Shown: positions 48,026 through 57,300 of the stretch, piece by piece
How the letters are laid out: each line of letters opens with the position of its first letter
How positions within the stretch are numbered: the stretch's first letter is position 1
Source of the DNA: Sinorhizobium sp. RAC02
Lineage (GTDB): Bacteria > Pseudomonadota > Alphaproteobacteria > Rhizobiales > Rhizobiaceae
Length of the DNA stretch: 64,000 nt
Direction of reading: 5' to 3'
NCBI RefSeq assembly: GCF_001713395.1
Contig: NZ_CP016450.1
Coordinates: 2,294,001-2,358,000, forward strand
Made by a program: the position numbers and the translations under genes
Notes under the pieces: model-generated
The model's database searches: none
What the model saw: the letters and a program-made list of their open reading frames with translations, nothing else
Told to the model about the DNA's origin: nothing

Positions 48026-50529
48026 GACGGGGAGAACTCGTCGAAGGAGAACGTCTGCCGCACCTTCCACCGGTATCGGGTACTGGTTTCCTCATCCTGT
48101 GCCATGCCGTTGGGCGGTATCAGGCGAACACGATCTATAAATCGTCCCTCCCGGCTGCCCTCGCTTTCTGCAGCGTCGCCGAGGACTGCCGCGACCTTTG
48201 ACCAGTCCTCATAGAAGTATTCGACCAGTAGCGGGATTACCTTGTACCGCACGACGGCTTCAACATCTTCGCGAGTCCTACAGTCAAAGAAGTATGCATG
48301 GCCTATCTGGTGCTCGCGGTCGAAGAGGTACTCAATCCGCTCGTTGATGGTATTCAGCAAGCTGGGGAGGTCGATGCCGTCGACCTGACTGAGGACCGAG
48401 GCGTCGGGCATTAATTCCTTGAACTCGAACCGACGCCGTAGTGCAGTGTCAAGGAGGGCGATTGACCGATCGGCAGTGTTCATCGTCCCTATGATGTGGA
48501 GATTGGAGGGCACGCCGAACATTTCAGCCGAATAAGGGAGCCTTACCTTCAGCGCGTTCTGCTGCCCCAACCGCTTGTCCGGCTCCAGCAGGGTGATCAG
48601 TTCGCCGAACACCTTCGAGATGTTGGCCCGGTTGATCTCGTCAATAATGAGCACGAACGACTCTGGCTTCCCGCTGCCAGTGCTCTGCTGACTCGCGATG
48701 TATCGCTCGAGCGCGGGTCGGTTCAAATCCGAGTTATCAAGCAGATAGATCGATTTCTGGCTGAAACTCCGGCCATAGATTTCGCTAACCGGGACGCCGG
48801 CGCGATCAATCCACAGCCATCGAACAGGCTTGCGATGCGCATAACCGCCACCTTCGCGGGGCGCGAAGTTGTAGTCACCGCTGACCTCTCCGATGGCGCG
48901 GAAGAGGCTGTTGCCCTTTGACACCACAATGATGTCACCCTTCCGCAGGCCATTGCGGAAAATGAACGGCATTTGCACGCGACCGCTCGATGCGTTGGGC
49001 TCTCCGCCACGCGTCCCCTCCGCGCGAACCGCCTCGATGATAGCCTCGCGACTAGAATACTTCCCGCCAGTCCAGTCGATCTCTTCGAATCCCAGAAGCG
49101 TGTAACCGCCCTCGATCGCCTCCTCGAACAGATGGGCATCTTCCGAGCTAAAAGCCTCACCGATGGACATCTTGAAGACCTGGCGCCCGTCCAAGGAATA
49201 GTGAACGTTGCCCGAGCCGGTACTTGTTTCCGCTCTCCTAGCAATACGACGGAAGACACCCTGGACGACTTTCAGCTCAAAGCCGGCCCCACCCTCATCA
49301 GTGGTCTGGGTCGGTCGCAGTCCCTCAACGAAATCCTCATAGGCGACAGATTGGTGGAAGGTGACGAATTCTATACGACCGGCCTCGAGCAACTGCCGAT
49401 ATATCGCCATCAGTTGGGCTCGATCTTCAGGCACGGCCTCGCCGCACAACCTAACGGCTTCCTGCGCCGTCGCGAAAGTCTTCCCGGTGCCAGGAGGTCC
49501 GTAGAGGATCAGGTTGGTCGGCTGGTTCATCGGCGCCTCCAAATTGCTCTCCCGGAGCGGCAAGGAAATGTCCGCAGGTTCACCATCCTGGGCGCTGCCT
49601 TGTGACGGCACGCCGATCTGCCTTGCAATATCCGGGTCAAGTTCATAACGCACAAGCTTTTGTTTGCCGTATGCGAGGTAATTGACGACCCCGCCGGCAG
49701 TCGACTGAGTTCTGGCGGGTAGCCGATCCACGATCATGGCCTTGGCAATTTCGGCGATCGTGTCGACCTCCAGCGCCTCCTCGGTGAGGTTGCTGGCACC
49801 GGCTGGTTTGATGCGGAACGACGATCTCCCCGTCTGTCGGTTGCCGTTTCTCACCGGTTTGAATGAGGCACCAGACGCGTCGAAGAGGACGAAGGGGCGG
49901 TCACTGGTACGTCCGAGATCCGGGGCACCAAACAGATGGAACCTGAAGATCGTCGCGGAGCTCATATCTCGCCCTATTTGTTCAGGTGGCTCGACTTCGG
50001 CCAGTTCCATGAATTTGGGGCGGGTAAGCGCTTGGCATATATTTGGCCAGGCCTGGTTCAGACCCAAGGCCTCATTGACATCTCTAACCAGCACCTCGAC
50101 CGTAGTCTCATCGTTTTCGCGGGCTGCTTCAATGTAATGCTCAAGGACGTACTGCCGAATTCTGTCAGCGTCCTTGTCCCCTCGCGGCTCTCCGCTGAGA
50201 AATTTGCCGTACTGTACAAGCCAAGATCTCCAGTTGGCCAGTCGGCCACTTGGGTTGGTAGCCTCAGGCATAAGTATCTTAAAGTGGCTGCCGCCATTGG
50301 CGAAGTCCGCGCGGAACTCCTTGATTCGGCGGCGTAGATGCTCAAGGCGGTCGTCCCGCCACGCAGCATCGAGATCAGAATGCGGCGACCCCAGACTAGC
50401 AAGGTTTCTCTCGATCCTTTTGAGCGCTTGAATGCGGGTTCTCCGCGCCTTCTCAGAATCAGCATCACCCTGCTGAAGCCATTGATCGAATGCTTTTTCC
50501 TGCACTTGCTCCCCATTCGCTCCAAGCAT
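48022..50529 (-). CDS. mcrB: McrB-family GTP-dependent AAA+ restriction subunit
   Basis: This 835-residue protein has an N-terminal half (residues 1-330) that should read modified DNA but matches no domain I can name. The AAA+ module holds Walker A YGPPGTGKT (343-351), a GEVSGDYNFAPREGGGYAHR insertion of the McrB type (about 580), Walker B SFVLIIDEINRANISK and the family signature GTMNTADRSIALLDTALRRR. McrB uses GTP to translocate and activates McrC cutting of methylated or otherwise modified DNA. It forms an operon with mcrC and is divergent from the TIR-like gene. Confidence 0.9.
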   Translation of the reverse strand: MLGANGEQVQEKAFDQWLQQGDADSEKARRTRIQALKRIERNLASLGSPHSDLDAAWRDDRLEHLRRRIKEFRADFANGGSHFKILMPEATNPSGRLANWRSWLVQYGKFLSGEPRGDKDADRIRQYVLEHYIEAARENDETTVEVLVRDVNEALGLNQAWPNICQALTRPKFMELAEVEPPEQIGRDMSSATIFRFHLFGAPDLGRTSDRPFVLFDASGASFKPVRNGNRQTGRSSFRIKPAGASNLTEEALEVDTIAEIAKAMIVDRLPARTQSTAGGVVNYLAYGKQKLVRYELDPDIARQIGVPSQGSAQDGEPADISLPLRESNLEAPMNQPTNLILYGPPGTGKTFATAQEAVRLCGEAVPEDRAQLMAIYRQLLEAGRIEFVTFHQSVAYEDFVEGLRPTQTTDEGGAGFELKVVQGVFRRIARRAETSTGSGNVHYSLDGRQVFKMSIGEAFSSEDAHLFEEAIEGGYTLLGFEEIDWTGGKYSSREAIIEAVRAEGTRGGEPNASSGRVQMPFIFRNGLRKGDIIVVSKGNSLFRAIGEVSGDYNFAPREGGGYAHRKPVRWLWIDRAGVPVSEIYGRSFSQKSIYLLDNSDLNRPALERYIASQQSTGSGKPESFVLIIDEINRANISKVFGELITLLEPDKRLGQQNALKVRLPYSAEMFGVPSNLHIIGTMNTADRSIALLDTALRRRFEFKELMPDASVLSQVDGIDLPSLLNTINERIEYLFDREHQIGHAYFFDCRTREDVEAVVRYKVIPLLVEYFYEDWSKVAAVLGDAAESEGSREGRFIDRVRLIPPNGMAQDEETSTRYRWKVRQTFSFDEFSPS

Positions 50530-50661
50530 CTCTAAATTTTCATCGCTAACAGAAAGAAGCTTCCGCCGGGAGTCAATGATCAGTCGATGTGTCGGGTATC
50601 GCCGCCTTGGTAATCGTTGCCGCTAAGTTCTCTAACGTTGTTGGCAAAGGTGAGTTGGACC

Positions 50662-51138
50662 ATGCTCAGTGGGTTTTGGGCGCCTGAGGGCCAACTGAAG
50701 CGTTCAAAGCGGGTTTTCATTGTGCACGGCCACGACGACAACATGAAGCTCTCCGTTTCTAACTTTCTGATGGCCATCGGTCTGGAGCCAGTCATTCTGG
50801 CTGACCAGGTGAATGCCGGGAAAACGATCATTGAAAAGTTCGAACGAAATGCTGATGTCGGCTACGCCGTCGTCCTGCTTTCGCCCGATGACTACAGCCC
50901 CGAGGGGGGTGATGGACGCGCGCGCCAGAACGTCATACTCGAGTGGGGCTACTTTATCGGTAGACTCGGCCGGTCGCATGTCTGCGCGCTGAAGCGCGGT
51001 CATGTCGAGTTGCCGTCGGACATCATCGGGATGGTCTGGGAGAACTTCGACGAATACGGCGGCTGGAGGACACGTCTGGTCAAGGAGTTGATCGAGGCGG
51101 GGGTCGCGGTCGACGAGCACAAAGCGCGAATGGCATGA
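50662..51138 (+). CDS. TIR-like nucleotide-binding protein
   Basis: This protein of about 158 residues begins at the ATG at 50662 behind AAAGGTGAG. KRVFIVHGHDDNMKLSVSNF (about residue 15-34) and the GYAVVLLSPDDY strand with RARQNVILEWGYFIGRLGRS (about residue 90-109, Glu in the catalytic-type position) match the predicted nucleotide-binding TIR-like family PF10137. Members act as NADases or cyclic-nucleotide-activated effectors in defence. No cyclase is nearby. It is divergent from mcrB and precedes the DUF2971 gene by about 100 bases on the same strand. Confidence 0.8.
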   Translation: MLSGFWAPEGQLKRSKRVFIVHGHDDNMKLSVSNFLMAIGLEPVILADQVNAGKTIIEKFERNADVGYAVVLLSPDDYSPEGGDGRARQNVILEWGYFIGRLGRSHVCALKRGHVELPSDIIGMVWENFDEYGGWRTRLVKELIEAGVAVDEHKARMA

Positions 51139-51242
51139 TCGCGTCACATCGATGACGCGCACCGCGAAGTCGTTCCTGCGAAATGCGGAGATAATCCGAG
51201 GACGCAGGACTTATCTTCTCATCAGCGAGGACGCCCAGGGAT

Positions 51243-52175
51243 ATGAGTGACGAGCTTACCACGCGCGACATCGACGCTCCGGAAGGCGAAGACGTGCCTT
51301 GGATGCCGCCGCCGTTGTTCAAATATGTACGGCTCGACAGAGCGTTGGCGATCCTCAAAGGTCGGGACATCCGGTTCACCCAGCCTCGCTTCCTGAACGA
51401 TCCCCATGAGTTGAGTGTGGAGATCAACCCGCAAAGCCTGACCCGAGATTACTACGAGCATTTGGTGGGAGCGGGCGTGCCGCCCGAGCGTGCCGCCGAT
51501 ATGGCGTGCGGAAACGTCGATAGCCTCGTGATCAAACGGGTCGCCTGGGTAATGACCGAACGCGAGAAGCTTGGTGTGCTGTCGCTGTGCGACACCGCGG
51601 ACAATATGCTGCTTTGGGCGCATTACGCCGACGAGCACCGTGGTGCTGTACTCGAACTCGATGTCAGTGACCTGATCGTCAAGCGTCAGGCACCGGACGA
51701 GATCCAGGCGATGGCGCAGGTCAGCTATAGCGACGAGCGCATCGATTTCGTCGGCCGCGGCCTTCCGCTCTGGATGACGCTAAATTACAAAAGCGCTGCC
51801 TGGGCCTATGAGCGCGAGTGGCGGCTCTACCGCTCGCTTTCGGCCTTGCGGCACAAGACGGGCGATATCTATGTCGCCGAACTGCCGCCGATCGCGGTTA
51901 AGCGCATCATCTTCGGCGCAAGAGCGGTGCCCATTGAAGAGGACACGATCCGGTTCATCCAGGGGAGTGCAGATCACCAGCACATCCGCATCGAAAAGGC
52001 GATGTTCAGTCATGGTCTAGTCGGGCTGGATTTTAAGAGCGCTGGAGAGTTCGCAGGGGCGATCCTGCACGGCGAACACCACTTCGGCGACAATTGGCGC
52101 CAGCTTCGCCAATGGGTAGATTTGTCCAAGATGGAAGCCGCGGAAAAGGGCGTGGGACTGCCGCCACTGCCCTGA
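51243..52175 (+). CDS. DUF2971 family protein
   Basis: This 310-residue protein has the DUF2971 layout: LFKYVRLDRALAILKGRDIR (about residue 25), FTQPRFLNDPHE (about 45) and VLSLCDTADNMLLWAHYADE (about 115), followed by AWAYEREWRLYRSL near residue 180. The family is widespread in islands with unknown biochemistry; it is often next to nucleotide-targeting genes. It follows the TIR-like gene on the same strand, so they may form one unit with a sensor or effector pairing. Its function is not assigned. Confidence 0.75.
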   Translation: MSDELTTRDIDAPEGEDVPWMPPPLFKYVRLDRALAILKGRDIRFTQPRFLNDPHELSVEINPQSLTRDYYEHLVGAGVPPERAADMACGNVDSLVIKRVAWVMTEREKLGVLSLCDTADNMLLWAHYADEHRGAVLELDVSDLIVKRQAPDEIQAMAQVSYSDERIDFVGRGLPLWMTLNYKSAAWAYEREWRLYRSLSALRHKTGDIYVAELPPIAVKRIIFGARAVPIEEDTIRFIQGSADHQHIRIEKAMFSHGLVGLDFKSAGEFAGAILHGEHHFGDNWRQLRQWVDLSKMEAAEKGVGLPPLP

Positions 52176-52335
52176 ACCTTCCCGGCACCCTAGGCCCCTG
52201 ACGAACCCATTTGCGCCATTGCCGCCGTGTCCCGGGCGGCGCCCCGGCGGAACGGCTATCATCAAATGCCTTGGAAGTAACCTGCGCTAGCGGCGGCATT
52301 CGGGATCGCGTTTTGTCTGCGCGAACGACGGGATG

Positions 52336-52550
52336 GAAGGCGCGAAGCGGCCATCCGCGCGGCGACCGCGGGAACGTAAACTTCAGCCCGAAAGCGGAAA
52401 TTATTTCCGTTTCAGACCCGTATTGACTGATGCCCAAAGCCAGGGCACAAGGATGGCATCCACGGTCGCTCGCGATGGGAAAACAGAGGGAATTTCAAGG
52501 CTTTTCTTCTAAGCTATTGAAATAGTGTGAGAATCCAGGTGACCCAGGCA
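52336..52550. repeat. Internal copy of the island right end (relic attachment site)
   Basis: About 215 bases are nearly identical to 60166-60382. They include the palindrome (52395-52409), the 13-bp arm site CTGATGCCCAAAG (52427-52439) and a core-like end GAATCCAGGTGACCCAGGCA (52531-52550) that differs from the real attachment core at three positions. This is the expected trace of an earlier right end left behind after a later insertion or fusion of two elements. Confidence 0.8.
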
Positions 52551-52861
52551 AGAGATTTTGCCACCTATTGCCTCCATTATAGAGTTGTCATTCCCGAACA
52601 GAAATCGTGGCGTCTTTTCAGCCACTTGGCTCGAGTTCCCGTCAATTGGAGTATGACGTTTTCCCTATCCCAGAGATGCTTCGCGCTGTCAAAATAACGG
52701 CTGGGGACCCTGTTCTAGTGCTTCAAACAGTCTGTGACGACCGACGGCTTTGGGGCCGTTTCTGTCCGACAGGTTCGCGCCAGGAACAGGGCCAGAGCGG
52801 ACGTTCGAACCCTCGACCCTTCGAAGTAAACGAGATGCGCTGGATCGGCTTAAATGGGCCG
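52551..52861. other. Gene-free gap
   Basis: About 310 bases lie between the relic end and the stop of the HEPN-like gene. I see no coding frame or clear repeat here; a frame running on into 53695 on the plus strand is only the antisense shadow of the HEPN-like gene. Confidence 0.5.
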
Positions 52862-53677
52862 TTAGCCGCGATGCCGCTCTTCAAACGCAGCGATCGCCAT
52901 GCACTGCTCTTCGACCAGTGCCTGAAAGGCCTCGAACGCCCGGTAGCAATGGTCCAACTCGGTTGCGATCAAGTCTGCGACCTGGTTGAGATTGAGCGGT
53001 TCGCTGCCACCGATACCGTAGCAGATACGGCCATCATCACGGACGATGCGAGTTACCATCGCGCTCATCCCGACCAGGAAGCGCGCCGAGAAACGGTGGT
53101 TGTAGGCGTTGCGAAAGTCTTTGGTGGCGTCCTTAAACGCCTTGCCTGCAATCGGCTCGACCCGGCGCTTGAATGCACGGTACTTCCGCCAGTTAGTGCA
53201 AAACGGCTCGATATCGTTGAGATAGAGCGCCCGCTCGTTGGGGAACTCGTCGCGCCAACTAGCCATTTCCTTTGCCATATTGGCTTGGTGGCAAAGATGG
53301 CCCGATGCGAACGCGAACCGCGACTTGATCGCATAGGGGCGCCCAAGTGCAACCGTACCGAGCGCGTCGATGAACTCATGCGATACGGCGAGCTTTTCCT
53401 CGTCTGTAAGTGTGGTGGTCACGCGCGCCCAAGCGCGCAGCCGCTGCACGTCATGCGTCAGGTCATTGATGATGTTTGCCAGTTCGGATGCATAATCATC
53501 CAGCATGCTGACATAGGGCATCCAGGCACCACTGATCGGGTCAGGAAGAGTCCACCAGCGATAGGGCATGAACAACCGACGGCTCCCTTCGCTATGGTCG
53601 AGCGCGTAGCGATAAGCGGTGTAAAGCCGGATCGCCTCATCGCTCTGCTGCCGGGTGAATTCATCGGGTTCAGGCAT
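52862..53677 (-). CDS. All-helical protein with HEPN-like Rx4H motif
   Basis: This 271-residue, almost wholly helical protein is rich in aromatic residues. FRNAYNH at residues 188-194 gives the R-x4-H signature of HEPN ribonucleases and lies in a suitable helix end (KDFRNAYNHRFSARF). The rest matches no family I recognise, although the size and helix pattern recall Cthe_2314-type HEPN proteins. It overlaps the nuclease gene stop by 8 bases and would complete a helical-nuclease-HEPN trio. RNA cleavage is inferred from one motif only. Confidence 0.6.
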   Translation of the reverse strand: MPEPDEFTRQQSDEAIRLYTAYRYALDHSEGSRRLFMPYRWWTLPDPISGAWMPYVSMLDDYASELANIINDLTHDVQRLRAWARVTTTLTDEEKLAVSHEFIDALGTVALGRPYAIKSRFAFASGHLCHQANMAKEMASWRDEFPNERALYLNDIEPFCTNWRKYRAFKRRVEPIAGKAFKDATKDFRNAYNHRFSARFLVGMSAMVTRIVRDDGRICYGIGGSEPLNLNQVADLIATELDHCYRAFEAFQALVEEQCMAIAAFEERHRG

Positions 53678-54458
53678 TGCGGATCGCCCAGTTGACCACT
53701 GACCAGACTAGGTCGTCGACGGTACTGCTGCCGACGCTGATGTCGCGATGCGGTTCGATTCGGTGATAGTCGCCGAGCGGCGCGGTCCCGCCGGTGAAAC
53801 CGGTTCGCCGCGCGATGATGTTCTTGGTGCGCCGATTTTCCTGCCAATAGGTCACGATCGCGCGGTGCTTCGGTTCATCGGGGCTGCCTGGATGGAGCGC
53901 GCGAGCGTGCGGAAAGTGCATATGGTGATGATGCGCATGGAGCAGGGTCACGTCGTAGAGCCGCGCGATAAAGGCGCGCATCTCGTCGAGGCTGCCAACG
54001 GTGCCGACATCCTTGCATTCGATCGCGACGCGCGGCCGCCCCACCGGGATACCGCCGGTCGCACGGATCGCAGTCCCGACGCTGCCTGGGACAATCGAGA
54101 TGTCGATTTCGTGCGTTGCCGAACTGCGGCCCGCGAACTGGATGCCATTCCAAATCTCCCATTTCTGCCGGCGGCCCCTTCGGAATCCGATGACGCTGGC
54201 ATTGTCGGCACCGGCCGAGGCCGCAGGGACGCCGGTAGGCGCGCCGCCGCGCTGGATGAAGCGGCGGTCCGCGTCGCCGGGCTGAATAATGGTCCCGTCC
54301 GAGCGCTGCAACCAGACGCCGAATCCGGCATCGCGCAAGCCGCGCGCGATGCTGCTCATGACGAACAGCTCGAAGATGCGCCCAGCGCCCGACGCATGTT
54401 CGAGCGTAGTGATGCGGCCGACGATCGTGTCGAGGGCGGATTGGACATTGGGGATCAT
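53670..54458 (-). CDS. PD-(D/E)XK restriction-endonuclease-like protein
   Basis: This is a protein of about 262 residues starting at the ATG at 54458, overlapping the stop of the preceding gene by one base. A nuclease core is seen: Glu in GRIFELFVMSSI (about 30), HEIDISIVPG (D119) and VAIECKDVG (E147, K149), then YDVTLLHAHHHH. The order and spacing suit PD-(D/E)XK. It is the likely effector of the trio that follows SIR2-HerA. The target may be DNA or RNA. It is unlike the nuclease at 33479 in sequence. Confidence 0.68.
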   Translation of the reverse strand: MIPNVQSALDTIVGRITTLEHASGAGRIFELFVMSSIARGLRDAGFGVWLQRSDGTIIQPGDADRRFIQRGGAPTGVPAASAGADNASVIGFRRGRRQKWEIWNGIQFAGRSSATHEIDISIVPGSVGTAIRATGGIPVGRPRVAIECKDVGTVGSLDEMRAFIARLYDVTLLHAHHHHMHFPHARALHPGSPDEPKHRAIVTYWQENRRTKNIIARRTGFTGGTAPLGDYHRIEPHRDISVGSSTVDDLVWSVVNWAIRNA

Positions 54459-54991
54459 CACGTCGTCGCTTGGCCGCGAGATTGCGCGGTCCATTCGGCC
54501 AGCGCGGTTCGCAGGGTGGGGAAGCTCTCGCGCGCGCCGGCGACATCGTCGCGGCCGCTCTCTCGGCGGCCTTCGAGATCCAGCAGCACCATAACTGCCC
54601 TTGGCTCCGATGCGTCGGTTGACTGTGCCACTGCACCAGCCCTGTCCGGCCGCTCGGTCGTCCCCTCGACGATGAAGTCGAGCGCATCGATCGACGTCTG
54701 GAGCTGATCGAGCGCTTCGCCGAGCCGCTCCTCGACATAGGCAGCGGCCCATTCGACCTGCTCGTGCGGTGGGATCGGCTTTGCTTCCAATCCAATCGCC
54801 TGCGGCTCGCCGTGCGCTTTCGGCTGCGCATTGCCGCGGATCGACTCCCGCGCCGCAGCGAGCGCTTCTTCGGACTCTTCAGGTAATCGGCCGGTCTGGA
54901 TGCCTTCGATCAGCTCGAACGCTAGCCAGTCGAGCCGCGCGGCCACTAATGTCTCTATCAGCTCGAGCAGGCGCGGATCAAGAATTGCCAC
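54458..54991 (-). CDS. Helical acidic protein of unknown function
   Basis: This protein of about 177 residues starts at the GTG at 54991, chosen because GAGGAGG lies 9 bases upstream; a longer frame to 55078 has no such site. It is helical with Glu/Ala-rich segments (DWLAFELIEGIQTGRLPEES; QVEWAAAYVEERLGEALDQL) and a likely disordered tail. I do not recognise it. Coupling with the nuclease gene (TGATG) suggests an inhibitor, adaptor or antitoxin-like partner; that is inference. It begins about 295 bases after the KTSC gene. Confidence 0.6.
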   Translation of the reverse strand: MAILDPRLLELIETLVAARLDWLAFELIEGIQTGRLPEESEEALAAARESIRGNAQPKAHGEPQAIGLEAKPIPPHEQVEWAAAYVEERLGEALDQLQTSIDALDFIVEGTTERPDRAGAVAQSTDASEPRAVMVLLDLEGRRESGRDDVAGARESFPTLRTALAEWTAQSRGQATT

Positions 54992-55285
54992 AGATGCACG
55001 CCTCCTCACGCAAGCCCTTTTTTGATCACTGGCTGGAAAGCACCATGGACGGGTGACCACCGCGATCGAGGTTACCACGCCTTCCTGCCTCTTGTCGCGC
55101 TGATCTGGCGCCCCTGGCAGCTTTAGTTCGAGTAAATTGAGCTCGACTGGCCACCGTTAGAGCGCATTCCAGTCTATACGCAGACGGCTCAAACGGGGCC
55201 GCTTGCGGACGTGCTGCTCTTGAAATTCATACAAGGGGAATCCGACTTCGCTTGGACCGTTCCGATGCAAATTCAATGCAGCGCG

Positions 55286-55495
55286 CTAGAGCTTAGCCTC
55301 GGGGAAATGACCTTTGATTTCCGCGTTGAAAAACCGACCTAGTGAGTCCGCGGTCATCAGACGCTCGTTCATGAACGCAGGCACGTTGAAATATTGATAA
55401 ATCCCGCCGTGCCTGAATTGGACCTCGAGCGTCTCCAGCTCGGGGTCATATCCAACCTCGGCCAAACTGCCGGAGGTTACAGGCTGTCTTTCCAT
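55286..55495 (-). CDS. KTSC domain protein
   Basis: This 69-residue protein is a KTSC-domain member: EVGYDPELETLEVQFRHGGI then YQYFNVPAFMNERLMTADSL and GRFFNAEIKGHFPEAKL. The family is small, of unknown function, and is often found as a stand-alone domain in islands. Its start overlaps the HerA stop by one base (TGATG), so it is translated with SIR2-HerA. It may be a regulatory subunit. The frame extended to 55558 lies inside the HerA gene and is rejected. Confidence 0.72.
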   Translation of the reverse strand: MERQPVTSGSLAEVGYDPELETLEVQFRHGGIYQYFNVPAFMNERLMTADSLGRFFNAEIKGHFPEAKL

Positions 55496-57300
55496 CAGTT
55501 TTCCCCCTCGTTCTCGCTCTTCTCTGGCGGCTTCCACTTCGGATCCTGTGCACGCCATACTGCAACAAGCTGATCATAATCCTCAGTGCCCCGAGGGCGC
55601 TTCCAGCTCTCTGCGACGAGCGGGTCTTCGCTGTCCGGGCGACGGTCTTTGGGTGGCAGGGTAATGCGGCAGCGCACTGGCAGTCGCGCAGCTTCGCCGG
55701 TTATGATGGCTTCTCCTGTTCGTAGAACCGAGAGGCTGTCGGCAATACCGCTTAGGTTATCGGGCAACGCGGCCTGCACCTTGCTGCGGTCAGTGGAGTT
55801 GGTGAGGCGCAACGCAATGAAGGTGCCACATTGGGACAGAATGGTGTCATCAATCTCCGAAGGACGCTGGCTGACGATCATCGCACCGATGCCGAACTTG
55901 CGCCCCTCCTTCGCGATCCGCTGGACCATCTCGCGCGCAGGGTTGTCAGCTTCCCGACCAAGATATCGGTGCGCTTCTTCCATAACGACTAGCTGGGGTC
56001 GCTTTCGACCACCCCCGTCGTGCGCGCGACCCCAAAAGAGTGCCTCATAGATAATCGACAGAATCGCGCCAATTAAATCAAGGAGAACGGCAGTCGGAAT
56101 GCCCGAAAGATCGAGGACGGTGATCGCCTTATCGTGTCCGATCCAGCTTTCGAGAAGGGCGGGAAGGTCATTCGCCACGTGACCGGTCAGGTCAGGCTCC
56201 CAGTCGCCGGGTTTAAGCAAGAACTCGAACTGACGATCGAGCATACGTGAGCGCATGCGATCAAGCTGCTTGCGGATGCCGAGCACACCGATATTATTCT
56301 GATAGGGAGCAGTATTCGTCGTAGTGTGCGGCTGGTAGGTCGGCGGTCGAAGTGTAGCCGCGTTGCCGGGGAGGACGATAGCCGGCTGGGTTTTTGCTTG
56401 ATCAAGCCAGGTTTTGACCTCTGGATCGATCAGCTCGAGCCACAGACTTCGCAAGCTGTAAGCGATCGGGCTGTCGACGGTCATTGAATTCAAGTCGACG
56501 CCCGGCAAATTGTCTGCCTGCGCTATCGTGCTTTTTGCCGTGAAGATCTTGTCGAGGATTGCGGTCGTCGCACGATCGTCCATCTTCCCGCACAGGAAGT
56601 TGAGGATTTCGTTCGGCCGCAGTGCCCAGTACGGTATGACGAGTTGCTTCTCGCCGTCTCCAGGCGTGACCCGAAAAATCTCGGCGTTGTCGCCGAGCGC
56701 GCGGGCATATTCGCCGTGGATATCGAGCAGGAGGATGCGCGCACTGGGAAAGCCCGCTTCGCCCGGCGCCGAAATTGATCGCAACAAGCTGGCGACGGTC
56801 GTTGACTTGCCCGCCCCTGTCGAGCCGAGAACGGCGCTGTGGCGTGTGACCAACTTGTCGAGGTCTAGGCGGACCGGGATGCTCTCCGCGTTCGCGAGTC
56901 GCCCCACCACTACCTGCCCGGCAAACTCTGCACCGTAGATCTTGGAAAGATCCTCCTCTGTGACGAGATGCACCTCATCGTTCACGTTTGGATATTGGCT
57001 GATGCCCCGCTCGAACGATGCCTCGACAATCTCCCCGACTAGCTGAACGGTCAGCCATCGTTCGCCTCGGTCGAGCGCATCCGTCAGCGTCGCTGGTGTC
57101 GCACTTGCTCCAACCTCGGATATAATCGCGTAGAGGTCATGATACCCTTGCGGTATGCGCACGAAGCTACCGACCTGACCGACACGATAGCTCCGTCCTC
57201 CAATGATTGCGATGCCCGAGGCCACGCCCTCAAACTGGCGCACGCTTACGGTCGCACCCGCGACAGAGCCGACATGACCGAGAAGGGTTGGAGCGTTCAT
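55495..57300 (-). CDS. herA: HerA-type ATPase of a SIR2-HerA defence system
   Basis: This 601-residue HerA/FtsK-class ATPase has an N-terminal HAS-barrel-like region (residues 5-140), Walker A GSTGAGKSTT (159-168), a Walker B region QLVVMEEAHRYLG (about 430), and a conserved Arg/Gln region (MIVSQRPSEIDDTILSQCGT, about 465). It should form a hexamer with the SIR2 product; in characterised SIR2-HerA systems the complex is activated by phage and degrades NAD. The start overlaps the SIR2 stop by one base. KTSC follows at once. Confidence 0.9.
   Translation of the reverse strand: MNAPTLLGHVGSVAGATVSVRQFEGVASGIAIIGGRSYRVGQVGSFVRIPQGYHDLYAIISEVGASATPATLTDALDRGERWLTVQLVGEIVEASFERGISQYPNVNDEVHLVTEEDLSKIYGAEFAGQVVVGRLANAESIPVRLDLDKLVTRHSAVLGSTGAGKSTTVASLLRSISAPGEAGFPSARILLLDIHGEYARALGDNAEIFRVTPGDGEKQLVIPYWALRPNEILNFLCGKMDDRATTAILDKIFTAKSTIAQADNLPGVDLNSMTVDSPIAYSLRSLWLELIDPEVKTWLDQAKTQPAIVLPGNAATLRPPTYQPHTTTNTAPYQNNIGVLGIRKQLDRMRSRMLDRQFEFLLKPGDWEPDLTGHVANDLPALLESWIGHDKAITVLDLSGIPTAVLLDLIGAILSIIYEALFWGRAHDGGGRKRPQLVVMEEAHRYLGREADNPAREMVQRIAKEGRKFGIGAMIVSQRPSEIDDTILSQCGTFIALRLTNSTDRSKVQAALPDNLSGIADSLSVLRTGEAIITGEAARLPVRCRITLPPKDRRPDSEDPLVAESWKRPRGTEDYDQLVAVWRAQDPKWKPPEKSENEGEN

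Noticed and set aside
50662..52175. CBASS or Thoeris locus around the TIR-like gene
   Set aside because: No cyclase or ThsA-like partner is adjacent; only DUF2971 follows, so neither known system can be claimed.
52607..53695. 362-codon plus-strand frame after the relic end
   Set aside because: Mostly antisense to the HEPN-like gene; no start signal and no domain.
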